DNA of 64,000 nucleotides from CAVVXN01 sp963772585. Lineage in GTDB: Bacteria; Planctomycetota; PLA2; JAEUHO01. The stretch spans positions 124,001-188,000 of the forward strand of contig CAVYXV010000013.1 of NCBI GenBank assembly GCA_963772585.1. Direction: 5' to 3'. The notes beneath the pieces were generated by a model. It searched no databases. It saw only the letters and a program-made list of their open reading frames with translations, and had not been told where the DNA came from. The translations under genes were made by a program, and so were the position numbers. Positions 53,843 to 62,199 of this stretch are shown here, piece by piece (position 1 is the first letter of the stretch; the number at the start of each line of letters is the position of its first letter).

Positions 53843-54283
53843 ATGAAAGGCAAGATCTTCAGTCCGGACGAAGCCAACCGGATGCTGCCCCTCGTGTCGC
53901 GGATCGCCGACGACATCGTGGCCACCTACGCCAAGGTCCAGCGTGCGCTCCAGGCGTACGACGCCGAGAAATCCACGTCCAAGCCCCCGGAGTCCGCCGA
54001 ACCCGCGGCCTCCGAGGATCCGGAACGCGAGGCCCGCCTGGGCCGGCTGGACCGCGAGGTGGCCCGGCTCCTCGAGCGCTTCCAGCACCTGATCGAGGAG
54101 ATCGAGGCCCTCGGGGGCACCGTGAAGGATTACGAACGCGGTTGCATCGACTTCTATGGGGAGCTCGAGGGACAGATCGTGTACCTCTGCTGGATCCGCG
54201 GGGAGTCGAGCATCGCCCACTGGCACCGCCTGGAAGAGGGTTTCACGGCCCGTCGCCGCATCGAGGTCGCGAGCGCCGCCTGA
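53843..54283 (+). CDS. DUF2203 family protein
   Basis: A 146-residue soluble protein with AGGAGG 7 bases before its ATG. The family signature is MKGKIFSPDEANRMLPLVSR at the start, a long helical middle (EREARLGRLDREVARLLERF), then KDYERGCIDFYGELEGQIVY and WHRLEEGFTARRRI. DUF2203 proteins occur across bacteria and their role is unknown. It is followed 128 bases later by the acyl-CoA dehydrogenase gene on the same strand. Confidence 0.9.
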   Translation: MKGKIFSPDEANRMLPLVSRIADDIVATYAKVQRALQAYDAEKSTSKPPESAEPAASEDPEREARLGRLDREVARLLERFQHLIEEIEALGGTVKDYERGCIDFYGELEGQIVYLCWIRGESSIAHWHRLEEGFTARRRIEVASAA

Positions 54284-54411
54284 CGCGCATCGCCCCCCCG
54301 CCCCGGCCCCGCGCGGGGCCGGGGCCCTCGTGCGCTCCACGGTGGGAAGGACCGGCGGGCCTATACTCTGGCCCCTTCTGCCCCGCCTTTCCCGCCGTGA
54401 AGGAGATCCAG

Positions 54412-55653
54412 GTGGACGAGCTGCTGAGCGCCGAGAACCTCGAGTGGCGCGCCAAGGCGCGCGAGATCGCCGAGCGCGTGGTCCGGCCCAAGGCCGCCCA
54501 CTACGACCGCATCCAGGAGTACCCCTGGGAGATTCGCGACGCCCTCGCCGAGGCGGGCCTCATGGGCGTGTGGATTCCCAAGGAGTACGGCGGTGCCGGC
54601 GCCGGGGTCCACAACCTCTGTCTCGTCGTCGAGGAGCTGAGCCGGGCCTGCGGTGGCGTCGGGGTCCTCTACGCCGTGAACGCGCTGGGGTCCTTCCCGA
54701 TCCTGCTCGCCGGAACGGAGGAGCAGAAGCGGAAGTACCTGCCCGCGATCGCGAAGGGCGAGCGGCTCATTGCGTTCGGCCTCTCCGAGCGCAACGCCGG
54801 CTCCGACGCGGGCAGCCTCGCCGCCCGCGCCGAGGCGTCGGGCGACGACTACGTTCTCAACGGCGACAAGAAGTGGACGACGAACGGTGGTGCGGCCGAT
54901 CTCTACAGCGTGTTCGCGGTGACGGATCCCGAATCGCGCAGCCGGCGCATCTCGGCGTTCATCGTCGAGAAGGGCGACGACGGATTCACCATCGGCCGCA
55001 CGGAAGACAAGATGGGCATCCGATGCGTGCCCGTCGTGGAGCTCCACCTCCGCGACTGCCGCATCCCCGGCGAACGGCTGCTCGGGGGGAAGCCCGGCCT
55101 CGGGTTCAAGCACGCCATGATGACGCTCGACCATGCCCGCCCCGGGGTGGCCGCCCAGGCCGTCGGTCTGGCCCAGGGAGCCCTGGAGTACGCCACCGTC
55201 TACTGCACGAGGCGCCAGCAGTTCGGAGCACCGCTCTCCAGCTTCCAACTGGTGCAGGGAATGCTGGCCGAGATGGCGGCCAAGGTGGAGGCGGCCCGTC
55301 AGCTCGTCTACGCCGCGGCGCGCACGATCGAAGCCGGCGCCTCCGACATCACGAGCGGTGCCGCCAAGGCCAAGCTCTTCGCGACGGACGTGGCCATGCA
55401 GGTCACCACGGACGCCGTCCAGCTCTTCGGGGGCTACGGGTTCATGCGCGACTACCCCATCGAGAAGTACATGCGCGACGCCAAGATCACGCAGATCTAC
55501 GAGGGCACGAACCAGGTGCAGCGCCTGGTCATCGCCCGCAACATCATCAAGCAGTCGCGCGCGCTGGATCACCTCCTCGACTACATCCCCCTGCCCGACC
55601 ACCCGAACACGGTCGCGGAACGGCAGGAAGAGGCGGCGGGCACGACCTCCTAG
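54412..55653 (+). CDS. Acyl-CoA dehydrogenase (FAD)
   Basis: About 413 residues. It oxidises acyl-CoA to trans-2-enoyl-CoA, passing electrons to ETF. Typical features: GVWIPKEYGGAGAGVHNLCL, the FAD-binding SERNAGSDAGSLAARAEASG and DKKWTTNGGAADLY, RIPGERLLGGKPGLGFKHAM, TRRQQFGAPLSSFQLVQGML, and the catalytic Glu in QIYEGTNQVQRLVIAR. The start GTG at 54412 was preferred over 54397 because AAGGAG sits 6 bases before it. A perfect inverted repeat follows the stop. It may be single-gene. No ETF genes are in the window. Confidence 0.95.
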   Translation: MDELLSAENLEWRAKAREIAERVVRPKAAHYDRIQEYPWEIRDALAEAGLMGVWIPKEYGGAGAGVHNLCLVVEELSRACGGVGVLYAVNALGSFPILLAGTEEQKRKYLPAIAKGERLIAFGLSERNAGSDAGSLAARAEASGDDYVLNGDKKWTTNGGAADLYSVFAVTDPESRSRRISAFIVEKGDDGFTIGRTEDKMGIRCVPVVELHLRDCRIPGERLLGGKPGLGFKHAMMTLDHARPGVAAQAVGLAQGALEYATVYCTRRQQFGAPLSSFQLVQGMLAEMAAKVEAARQLVYAAARTIEAGASDITSGAAKAKLFATDVAMQVTTDAVQLFGGYGFMRDYPIEKYMRDAKITQIYEGTNQVQRLVIARNIIKQSRALDHLLDYIPLPDHPNTVAERQEEAAGTTS

Positions 55654-55662
55654 ACGACTTCC

Positions 55663-55698
55663 TGGAAGCGCGGAATTCCGCCGAATTCCGCGCTTCCA
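55663..55698 (+). terminator. Perfect 16-bp inverted repeat after the acyl-CoA dehydrogenase
   Basis: TGGAAGCGCGGAATTC, loop CGCC, then its exact complement GAATTCCGCGCTTCCA. Nothing else in the window of this length is a perfect stem. It begins 9 bases after the stop. There is no T-run, so it may stop transcription, stabilise the mRNA end, or bind a dimeric protein. Confidence 0.6.
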
Positions 55699-55796
55699 AC
55701 GCAGTATTTCCCACGGCCCCGCAGCCACCGACGACCCCGGGACGGCCCGTGAGCCTGGATCCGCCGGTGGCCCCAGATCTTCCAACGGAGAAACGC

Positions 55797-57287
55797 ATGC
55801 AGCCGGACGTCCGTACGCCGCAGGGCGAAGGCTTCGACCCGGCCCTCGTCAAGAAGATCCGCTGGGCCGTCATCGGCGCCATCGTCGTCGGCGTGGCCGT
55901 CGTCGTGTACTTCCTCATCCGCGCCGTGGACGAGGAGAAGGCACAGGCCCGGTGGGACGACCTGGCCCGCATCCAGGAGCAGTTCGAGCCCGACATCCAG
56001 GGCATGCGCGGCGACCCGTTGTTCGAGGACCCCGCCGGCATCTACGGGGAGCGACGGGATCGGTACGCCAAGGCGCTCGAGGCCTTCCTGCCCGAAGCGG
56101 GGACGGTGGACGATGCGCTCGCCCCGCACGTGCATTTCCTCCTCGCGAAGATCTACTCCGATCAGTTCTACTCTTCGCTGGATCCCCTTGCTCCCGAGGT
56201 CCGCGAGAAGTTCTTCGGACTGGCCAAGAAGCATCTCGAGATCCTGCGCGACGACTACCCCGACTTCCAGGGCAACTGGCAGGAGTTCGCGCCCTCGGGC
56301 CACAGCAGCGTGGTCCGCATGATGCTGGCCAACCTCGAAGCGAACCGCTCCTGGGCAAAGGACAACTTTCCGGGAGAGAAGGCGCCGTCCGATGAGACGC
56401 AGGTCGTCCTGCGAACGACCGCGGGCGACATGAAGATGGGACTGTATCCGGATGACGCCCCGGAACTCGTGAAGCTCTTCCTCGAACGTGTCCGCCGGGG
56501 CGAGTACGACGGCACGTACTTCTTCGCCCGCACCGACGAGGGCTCGGACACCGATCCCGTACGGAAGACCATCCGTGGCGGGAACCCTTCCGTCCGGGAT
56601 GTCGCACCCTTCGACGCGAAGGCGGCCGTCCGCTTCGCCGATGCCTCCTCGCGGAGAGCGCTCATGCCGGCGCCGGCCCGATACCGCATCGCCGTGACGC
56701 GCGGCGTCGTGGCCGCCTGGCACGAGAAGGACGACCGATACGATGGCGCGATGCAGGTCCTCGTGGCGGTGGCTCGCTCCCCGCAGATGGACTACGCCTT
56801 CACGCCCTTCGCCCGCCTCCTCGACGAGCCCTCGCGGGCGACGGCCGATCGGATCTTCGCGCGCGACTCCTGGGGCGCGGCGACGTCGGCGTCCCCGCCG
56901 GACGAGATCGCGACCATCCGCGCCTTCCTGCGGGCGCCCGTGAAGATCGTGAAGGCTCTGGCCTATCGCGGCGGCCACCTCCTGGAGCCGGAGGGCGCGC
57001 CAGTGCCGACGCGCGCGAAGATCGACGTCAGCGAGGACTCCATGGACGACCTCGTTCCCGACGCCTACCGCGAGGAGGCACCGACCCCCCCCGCCGAGAC
57101 GCCCCCCGGCGGCGACGACGACGAGAAACCCGCGGGCTCGGACGCCGCGGGTCCCGACGAAGGCGCGGGGACGCAAGAGACGCCCGGCGAAGGCGAGGGC
57201 TCCCAGGATGCGTCCGGAACGCCCCCCGAGGAGCATCCGGACGAGCCGAAGGACGCGCCCGCGCCCGAGGACGGCGCCGGAAGGTAG
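55797..57287 (+). CDS. Membrane-anchored cyclophilin-like protein with acidic tail
   Basis: A 496-residue protein. ATG at 55797 has GGAG 6 bases before. Residues 22-45 form one membrane segment (IRWAVIGAIVVGVAVVVYFL) after a short cytoplasmic N-end. A TPR-like helical part follows (about 90-170). Residues about 200-330 (TQVVLRTTAGDMKMGLYPDD, then RRGEYDGTYFFARTDEG, TIRGGNPS) align with the peptidyl-prolyl isomerase (cyclophilin) start, but later motifs (FHR, GGD, SQFF) are altered, so activity is doubtful. The last 100 residues are acidic low complexity (PPGGDDDEKPAGSDAAGPDE). It may be an exported chaperone-like protein. Confidence 0.65.
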   Translation: MQPDVRTPQGEGFDPALVKKIRWAVIGAIVVGVAVVVYFLIRAVDEEKAQARWDDLARIQEQFEPDIQGMRGDPLFEDPAGIYGERRDRYAKALEAFLPEAGTVDDALAPHVHFLLAKIYSDQFYSSLDPLAPEVREKFFGLAKKHLEILRDDYPDFQGNWQEFAPSGHSSVVRMMLANLEANRSWAKDNFPGEKAPSDETQVVLRTTAGDMKMGLYPDDAPELVKLFLERVRRGEYDGTYFFARTDEGSDTDPVRKTIRGGNPSVRDVAPFDAKAAVRFADASSRRALMPAPARYRIAVTRGVVAAWHEKDDRYDGAMQVLVAVARSPQMDYAFTPFARLLDEPSRATADRIFARDSWGAATSASPPDEIATIRAFLRAPVKIVKALAYRGGHLLEPEGAPVPTRAKIDVSEDSMDDLVPDAYREEAPTPPAETPPGGDDDEKPAGSDAAGPDEGAGTQETPGEGEGSQDASGTPPEEHPDEPKDAPAPEDGAGR

Positions 57288-57343
57288 TCGTCGCCTCGCC
57301 CCCCCCCACCGCAGGGTCGTCTCTTGCCTATGTTCGTGTTTTG

Positions 57344-58225
57344 TCAGGCTCCCATGAGGTCGAGCAACCGGTCGAGTTGGGCCGGGTCGTCGTAGCGGAC
57401 TTCGATCGTCCCCCCTTGCCCGCGGGTCTTGAGGCGCACGTCGGTGGAGAGACTCTCGCGAAGCCGCCGCTCGAGATCGCGAACGTAGGGATCCTCTGCA
57501 CGCGCCTTGCGCTTCCCGACGGTAGGACCGGACCGCGCCCGGCGTTCCACCTCCCGGACGGAGAGACCCTGCGCGGCGGCGAGCCGCGCCAGCACGAGCC
57601 GCCGTTCGGTCCCCTTGGCCTGCAGCACCGCGCGGGCGTGCGCGCCCGAGAGGGTCCCGTCCTCGACCATCCCGAGGATCTCGTCGGGCAGTTCCAGGAG
57701 CCGGAGGAGGTTCGCGATCGTGGTCCGCGCCTTCCCGACGCGCCGCGCGACGTCCTCCTGGGTCCAGTCGAAGTTGCGCATCATGGCCTGGAGGGCGCGG
57801 GCCTTCTCGATCGCGTTCAGGTCCTCCCGCTGCAGGTTCTCCACCAGGGCCAGGGTCTGGAGCTCCTGATCGGAGGCCGACCGGACGAGCGCGGGGATGG
57901 CGGCCAGCCCCGCCGCCCTCGCGGCACGCACGCGCCGCTCGCCGGCGATCAACTCGAAGGCCCCGTCCTCGGCGCGGCGTACGACGACGGGCTGGAGCAC
58001 GCCGTGGGCCCGGATGGAGTCGGTCAACTCCCCCAGCGCGCCGTCGTCGAACCGGGCGCGCGGCTGGAACGGGTTGGCGCGGATCCGCGCGAGCGGGAGC
58101 TCGCTGGCACCATCGCCCGGGGGCACATCGGGCGAGCCGGTTCGCATGCGGCGTTCGATGGCGGTTGCCTCCTCGCCGGATTGGATCAGGTTGCTCAGGC
58201 CACGGCCCAGTCGCTTCGCTCGCAC
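57344..58225 (-). CDS. parB: ParB chromosome-partitioning protein
   Basis: A 293-residue DNA-binding CTPase. The start GTG at 58225 has GGGAG 6 bases before and gives VRAKRLGRGLSNLIQSGEEA. The CTP-binding motif region is IRANPFQPRARFDDGALGEL, DSIRAHGVLQPVVVRRAEDG and FELIAGERRVRAARAAG. The HTH follows (WTQEDVARRVGKARTTIANL). The C-terminal dimerisation part is RQGGTIEVRYDDPAQLDRLL-like. ParB loads at parS sites and slides along DNA to help segregation. Two parS-like palindromes lie about 100-160 bases upstream of its start. parA is not in the window. Confidence 0.95.
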   Translation of the reverse strand: MRAKRLGRGLSNLIQSGEEATAIERRMRTGSPDVPPGDGASELPLARIRANPFQPRARFDDGALGELTDSIRAHGVLQPVVVRRAEDGAFELIAGERRVRAARAAGLAAIPALVRSASDQELQTLALVENLQREDLNAIEKARALQAMMRNFDWTQEDVARRVGKARTTIANLLRLLELPDEILGMVEDGTLSGAHARAVLQAKGTERRLVLARLAAAQGLSVREVERRARSGPTVGKRKARAEDPYVRDLERRLRESLSTDVRLKTRGQGGTIEVRYDDPAQLDRLLDLMGA

Positions 58226-58323
58226 GGAAGTCTCCCACGATGCCCCGGGCCGCGCCGTCGGGCGACGGCCCCTGGGCCCTCTCCCTTCCTGGGTCGGTCC
58301 GACAGGGTCGCCGGCACAGCGGA

Positions 58324-58339
58324 TGTTCCCCGGGGAACA
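58324..58339. promoter_or_regulatory. parS-like palindrome, copy 1
   Basis: TGTTCCCCGGGGAACA is a perfect 16-base palindrome (18 with flanking A/T). It matches the parS consensus TGTTTCACGTGAAACA at the outer TGTT/AACA and the central symmetric positions; it lies 99 bases upstream of the parB start. Confidence 0.75.
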
Positions 58340-58367
58340 TGACCATCCTCCCGGAGGCCTCCGACAA

Positions 58368-58383
58368 TGTTCCCCGGGGAACA
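58368..58383. promoter_or_regulatory. parS-like palindrome, copy 2
   Basis: An identical 16-base palindrome 44 bases from copy 1, about four helical turns, so two bound ParB dimers would lie on the same face. It ends 19 bases before the GTG of the membrane-protein gene and may also repress that gene. Confidence 0.75.
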
Positions 58384-58402
58384 TCGGGCGTACCATTCGG
58401 CC

Positions 58403-59083
58403 GTGATCGCCCTGGCTCTCGACACCCTGCGCCGCGCTACCCGGGCCGGCGGCTCCTGGGCGCTGCTGGGTCTGGGCTTGGCGGCCGGCTGGGCGGGCTT
58501 CTCGCTGGCCATCCTCGCGTTGGGAGAGGTCGGAACCCAGGCGATCGCGGTCGTCACGAGCACGACGCTGACCTGGAGCGTCCTCCTCGGTCTGCAGGCC
58601 CTGTCCCGGGCACTGGCCCACGACGAGGCCGCCACGCTCACCCGAGCGGTGGACGCGTGCGCACCGGGCGCCCCCGGGCGGTGGGTCGGCCGCTGGATGG
58701 GGGCCGTGGCGACCGGTGTTCTCGCCGGGCTTCTCCTGGGGGGGCTGCTCGTGGCGCTGTCACCGGCGCCCGCAGGATTACTGCTCTCCTTGTATCTTAC
58801 AACCTTTGCCGCGGTCCTCCCGGCGACGGCCTGGGGGCTCCTCCTCGCGGCCGTGGGCGGCGCGCGGCTCGCCCTCGGTGGGGGGCTTCTCGCGTGGGTG
58901 CTCGGCCACCTGCCGTGGGGAAGCGCCGCCCTGCTTCCGGGACCGGCGGGACGCACCGTGGCCGCGCTCCTGCCCGGGCCGTCTGCGGGCGCAGCCCCCG
59001 TCGGCGGCGTGCTCGCCGCCCTCGGCCTCGTCGCCCTGGCCCTCGCCGCCCGCACCCTTCGACAGGATGGGCTTCATGCATAA
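58403..59083 (+). CDS. Polytopic membrane protein next to parS
   Basis: A 226-residue protein with about six hydrophobic segments (GSWALLGLGLAAGWAGFSLA, AVATGVLAGLLLGGLLVALS, GGVLAALGLVALALAARTL) and few charged residues. It starts with GTG at 58403, 19 bases after a parS-like site. The shape recalls ABC-2 type permease subunits but no ATPase gene is adjacent. The metallophosphoesterase gene follows after 38 bases on the same strand. Confidence 0.6.
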   Translation: MIALALDTLRRATRAGGSWALLGLGLAAGWAGFSLAILALGEVGTQAIAVVTSTTLTWSVLLGLQALSRALAHDEAATLTRAVDACAPGAPGRWVGRWMGAVATGVLAGLLLGGLLVALSPAPAGLLLSLYLTTFAAVLPATAWGLLLAAVGGARLALGGGLLAWVLGHLPWGSAALLPGPAGRTVAALLPGPSAGAAPVGGVLAALGLVALALAARTLRQDGLHA

Positions 59084-59121
59084 TCCGGCGGGGCTTCCCC
59101 GACCGACCCGGAGTGGTTCGC

Positions 59122-59844
59122 GTGCTCTACGGCATCCTCGGTGACATCCACGCCAACCTCCCCGCCCTGGAAGCCGTACTGGAGGCGCTGGGCCAGGAGG
59201 AGATGGACCGCCTGCTCTGCCTGGGGGACATCGTCGGCTACGGCGCGGATCCCGCCGCCTGCGTGGAACGGATCCGCGCGTTGAAGCCCATCCTGGTGGG
59301 CGGCAACCACGACTGGGGCGCGGGCGGCCGCCTCTCCACGAACTACTTCAACCAGGCCGCGGCGGAGACCATCGTCTGGACGCGCCGCGCGCTCTCCAAC
59401 GAGCAGCGCGAGTGGCTGGCGGGTCTGCCCCTCGTCCAACGGGTGGGGGACAAGATCACGTTGGCCCACAGCACGTTGCACGAACCGGAGCGCTTCGACT
59501 ACATCTTCACCGCCTACGATGCGTACCTCTCCTTCCGGCACCTCACGACGCCCTTGGCCTTCGTCGGGCACAGCCACGTCCCGGTGACGTTCTTCGACGG
59601 GGATCCGATCCGATTCAGCACCGGAGACGTCCAGGATCTCGGCGCGCGCCGCGCCATCTGCAACGTGGGGAGCGTGGGGCAGCCCCGCGACGAGAATGCC
59701 GACGCGGCGTTCGGCCTCTACGACTCCGAAACCGCGCGCCTGGAAGTCCGTCGCATCGCGTACGACGTGGACGCCGCGGCGAGGGCGATTCTCGAAGCGG
59801 GCCTTCCGCCACTCAACGCGACCCGCCTGCGCATGGGTCGGTAG
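59122..59844 (+). CDS. Calcineurin-like metallophosphoesterase (YfcE/MJ0936-like)
   Basis: A 240-residue cytoplasmic phosphodiesterase. The five metal-binding motifs are complete: GDIHANLPALEAV, GDIVGYGADP, GGNHDWG, LAHSTLHEPERFDY and FVGHSHVPV. This is the YfcE/MJ0936 type that cleaves phosphodiesters with Mn. GTG at 59122 with GGAG 8 bases before was chosen. The gene 59935 downstream is separate. Confidence 0.9.
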   Translation: MLYGILGDIHANLPALEAVLEALGQEEMDRLLCLGDIVGYGADPAACVERIRALKPILVGGNHDWGAGGRLSTNYFNQAAAETIVWTRRALSNEQREWLAGLPLVQRVGDKITLAHSTLHEPERFDYIFTAYDAYLSFRHLTTPLAFVGHSHVPVTFFDGDPIRFSTGDVQDLGARRAICNVGSVGQPRDENADAAFGLYDSETARLEVRRIAYDVDAAARAILEAGLPPLNATRLRMGR

Positions 59845-59934
59845 CGGCGCCAACCTCCACGCGACCCGTACGTAGGTACGTCCCCGGGGGGAACACAGGC
59901 GGCGCCCCCGGATCGTTCGGACGAGGAGATCGCG

Positions 59935-60957
59935 ATGCGAGTTGGATGGATCGGTTGGTTGGGAACCCTGGTGGTCCTCTTCGGAATCGGGTGGAACGCG
60001 ACGGCGCGGGCCGGGGACGGCGAAGACGGCGCCGATGCGACGAAGGACGAGACGCAGAAGACCGAGGCGACGGCGGAGGGACGCTTCGTGCTCGGTGGTC
60101 ACGAGGGCGCGGTCCTGCGCGTGACGCGCGGACCCGATGGGAAGTGGCACGTGTCGTCCTCGAACGACACGACCCGCGCTCCGGTCGTCGTGGTGCAGCA
60201 GGAGAGCGAAGCGGAGGCCTCACCGCCGCAGCAGCAGCGTGCGCGTGCATCCCGGCGCCACAGCCCGCTCTTCACCATGCTGCGCTGGCTCGTGAAGAAG
60301 CAAACCGGAAAGGACCTGACGGCCGACGGGATCGAACAGTGGTTCGACGGCGACGAAGTGCCGCTGCAGGACCTCCGCGACATGTTCCTCGAAGACGGAT
60401 GGAACGCCGCGGCCCTGAAGCGCTGGTGGCGCGGCGCGGCCGCACCACGCGCGCGGAGCATGCACCCTCGCAGGGAACTGCGTCGCACGCGCGGCATGCA
60501 GGGGCCGCGCATGGAAGGATGGACCGGCGTCGGACATGCCGGTGGGGGACCGGGCATCGGGGTGGAAACGCACATGGACGGCCCGCGCGTCCTGATCCTC
60601 ACCAATGACGGTAGCGGCTGGAAGGTCCAGGAGGCACCGCGACCGCGCGCGGCTCGAAGCGCCGTGCGGCCGCACGACCTCCGCGGTCTGATCGAGGCGC
60701 TCATGGGCGGACGGGGGGGCGCGACCGAGATGGACGCCGACGTCCGGAAACTGCTGGAAGGACTCGGTGCGCTCCTCGGCGAACGGGCAGACGTCGACGG
60801 GGGCGATGCGGACGAGGCGCGTGCAGCCGTCGAAGCCCTGGGGCGCCTCGTCCCCGGTCTGAAGGAAGCGACCGGGGAGTGCGACGGCGACTGCGAGTCC
60901 TGCCCGAAGAAGGAGCAGGAAGCGAACGCACCGCCGGAGGAGAGCGGGCAGCGTTAG
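59935..60957 (+). CDS. Exported protein of unknown function
   Basis: A 340-residue protein behind GAGGAG. Signal peptide MRVGWIGWLGTLVVLFGIGW with likely cleavage near ARAG. The mature part is charged and low in order, with Gln- and Ser-rich segments (EAEASPPQQQRARASRRHSP), Arg-rich (RARSMHPRRELRRTRGMQGP), a glycine stretch (GVGHAGGGPGIGVETHMDGP) and an end with CDGDCESCPKK. No known domain is recognised. The C-x3-C-x2-C cysteine cluster near residue 320 may bind metal. Confidence 0.6.
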   Translation: MRVGWIGWLGTLVVLFGIGWNATARAGDGEDGADATKDETQKTEATAEGRFVLGGHEGAVLRVTRGPDGKWHVSSSNDTTRAPVVVVQQESEAEASPPQQQRARASRRHSPLFTMLRWLVKKQTGKDLTADGIEQWFDGDEVPLQDLRDMFLEDGWNAAALKRWWRGAAAPRARSMHPRRELRRTRGMQGPRMEGWTGVGHAGGGPGIGVETHMDGPRVLILTNDGSGWKVQEAPRPRAARSAVRPHDLRGLIEALMGGRGGATEMDADVRKLLEGLGALLGERADVDGGDADEARAAVEALGRLVPGLKEATGECDGDCESCPKKEQEANAPPEESGQR

Positions 60958-61523
60958 GGCCTGGCCGAGAATATGGGTTGAGAAGGACGCTCGGATTCGC
61001 GCCGGATGGGGTCATGACGAGGAAGAGATTCCGCAGGCGTAGCCTCAGCTACGTCGAGGAACTCTCGACCGAGGAAGGGCCGCAGGCGGCGTGAAGGCGA
61101 GTGGAAAGGGCGACCGTCCTTCACGGACGGGCCGTTCGTGTCCTGAGTCGCAGCTTCGTGTGCCAAGGAAGACGCTCGTTGGGACCCCCGAGGGTGTCCC
61201 TCCGCGGCGTTCGGCTCCGATCGGCGCGCTGGATGGGGGAGCGGAGGCCCCATGAGGACGACACCGCGTACGACCGTACGCAAGGAGGACGAAGGGGGCC
61301 GATCGCCCCCAGGCCAGCGTGCCGCACGGCCTCATGGATAGGAACGTCCGGCACGGCACACGAGCCTGCACCACCCGCAGAGCGCGCGACGTGACAGCCC
61401 GAAGTCGTGGACCGTCGAGGAGCGACGGGGTGATGCGGGTCTCGCTCCCCGTCCACAGGGTGTCCTGGTGCGTCGCTCGGGTTCGAGGCCAAGGCGGGAG
61501 GCGTCGGCCGACCCCGTGCGGTC
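60958..61523. other. Long gap, no gene seen
   Basis: 566 bases with only chance frames. Two small inverted repeats are present (GCGTAC-GACC-GTACGC near 61267-61282; GGGGGC around ATCG near 61297). It leads into the repeat at 61524. Confidence 0.45.
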
Positions 61524-61594
61524 GCCGACGACGAGCAACGCCGGCATCGGGCGCGAGATGCGTACCAGGGCCGCGCGATTCAACGCCCGTTCGT
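61524..61594. repeat. Copy B of the dispersed about 75-base repeat
   Basis: It matches 38693-38768 in the same orientation (30 of 34 bases in the first block; CCGCGCGATTC ... CGTTCGT near the end). Here too it lies just before a minus-strand gene's 3' end (the JAMM gene, ending at 61627), as copy A does before the DUF151 gene. Confidence 0.7.
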
Positions 61595-61626
61595 GGGTCG
61601 TGCAGGCCAGCCGCGCCTGGCCGTCC

Positions 61627-62088
61627 TCAGCGTCCCAACCGGATCTCCCGGATCCGTCCCTCGCGGGATGCGTACGCGCGGACGACGGGTGCACTGCCGG
61701 CGCCCCGCGCGACGACCAGGAGGGCCCGGGGTGCCTCCGCCACGCTCTCGTGGGCGAGGAGCCCTTCCTCGTCGGCGCGTCCGGGAAGGGGCGGGCCGAC
61801 GAGGTGCCCGTGCCACGCCCCCACGACGTCGAGGCCGCGCGCCCGGGCGCTTCGCGTCTCCCGGGCGAGGTCCGCGGGAGCGACCTGGAAGGCGGCGTCG
61901 GGACGGGGGTGGACGTTGGCCGTGGCCAGGGCCTCCTCGATCGTCAGGGCCTGACGCTCGACCCGGCCCAGGACGAGCCCGCAGGGTTCCGCATCCCGGG
62001 CGTCGAAGAACGCCGAGAGGATCGTGGCGACCGCCGCCGGCCGGATCCGACCGCGCAGGAGGGGGAGGGATCGCGGCATCGCGAGCAT
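61627..62088 (-). CDS. JAMM/MPN+ metallopeptidase
   Basis: A 153-residue zinc isopeptidase/peptidase of the Mov34/CysO-peptidase type. The zinc ligands are the pair in AWHGHLVGPPLPGRADEEGL (H-x-H and D), and the catalytic Glu region is AEPCGLVLG. The usual GxxHSH is WHGH and the Ser is Pro-Leu-shifted, so it is a divergent member. The start ATG at 62088 follows AGGG by 6 bases. Substrates may be ubiquitin-like sulfur carriers, but no such carrier is found here. Confidence 0.75.
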   Translation of the reverse strand: MLAMPRSLPLLRGRIRPAAVATILSAFFDARDAEPCGLVLGRVERQALTIEEALATANVHPRPDAAFQVAPADLARETRSARARGLDVVGAWHGHLVGPPLPGRADEEGLLAHESVAEAPRALLVVARGAGSAPVVRAYASREGRIREIRLGR

Positions 62089-62199
62089 GGAAGCCCTATA
62101 GGCAAAAGGTGCGTCGAGCGTGTCTTCCACCACACTAGCATCGCACCCAGCACTCCCGCAGGGCACAAGACCCCGCCCCGGGCACCTCGGAGAGACGTC

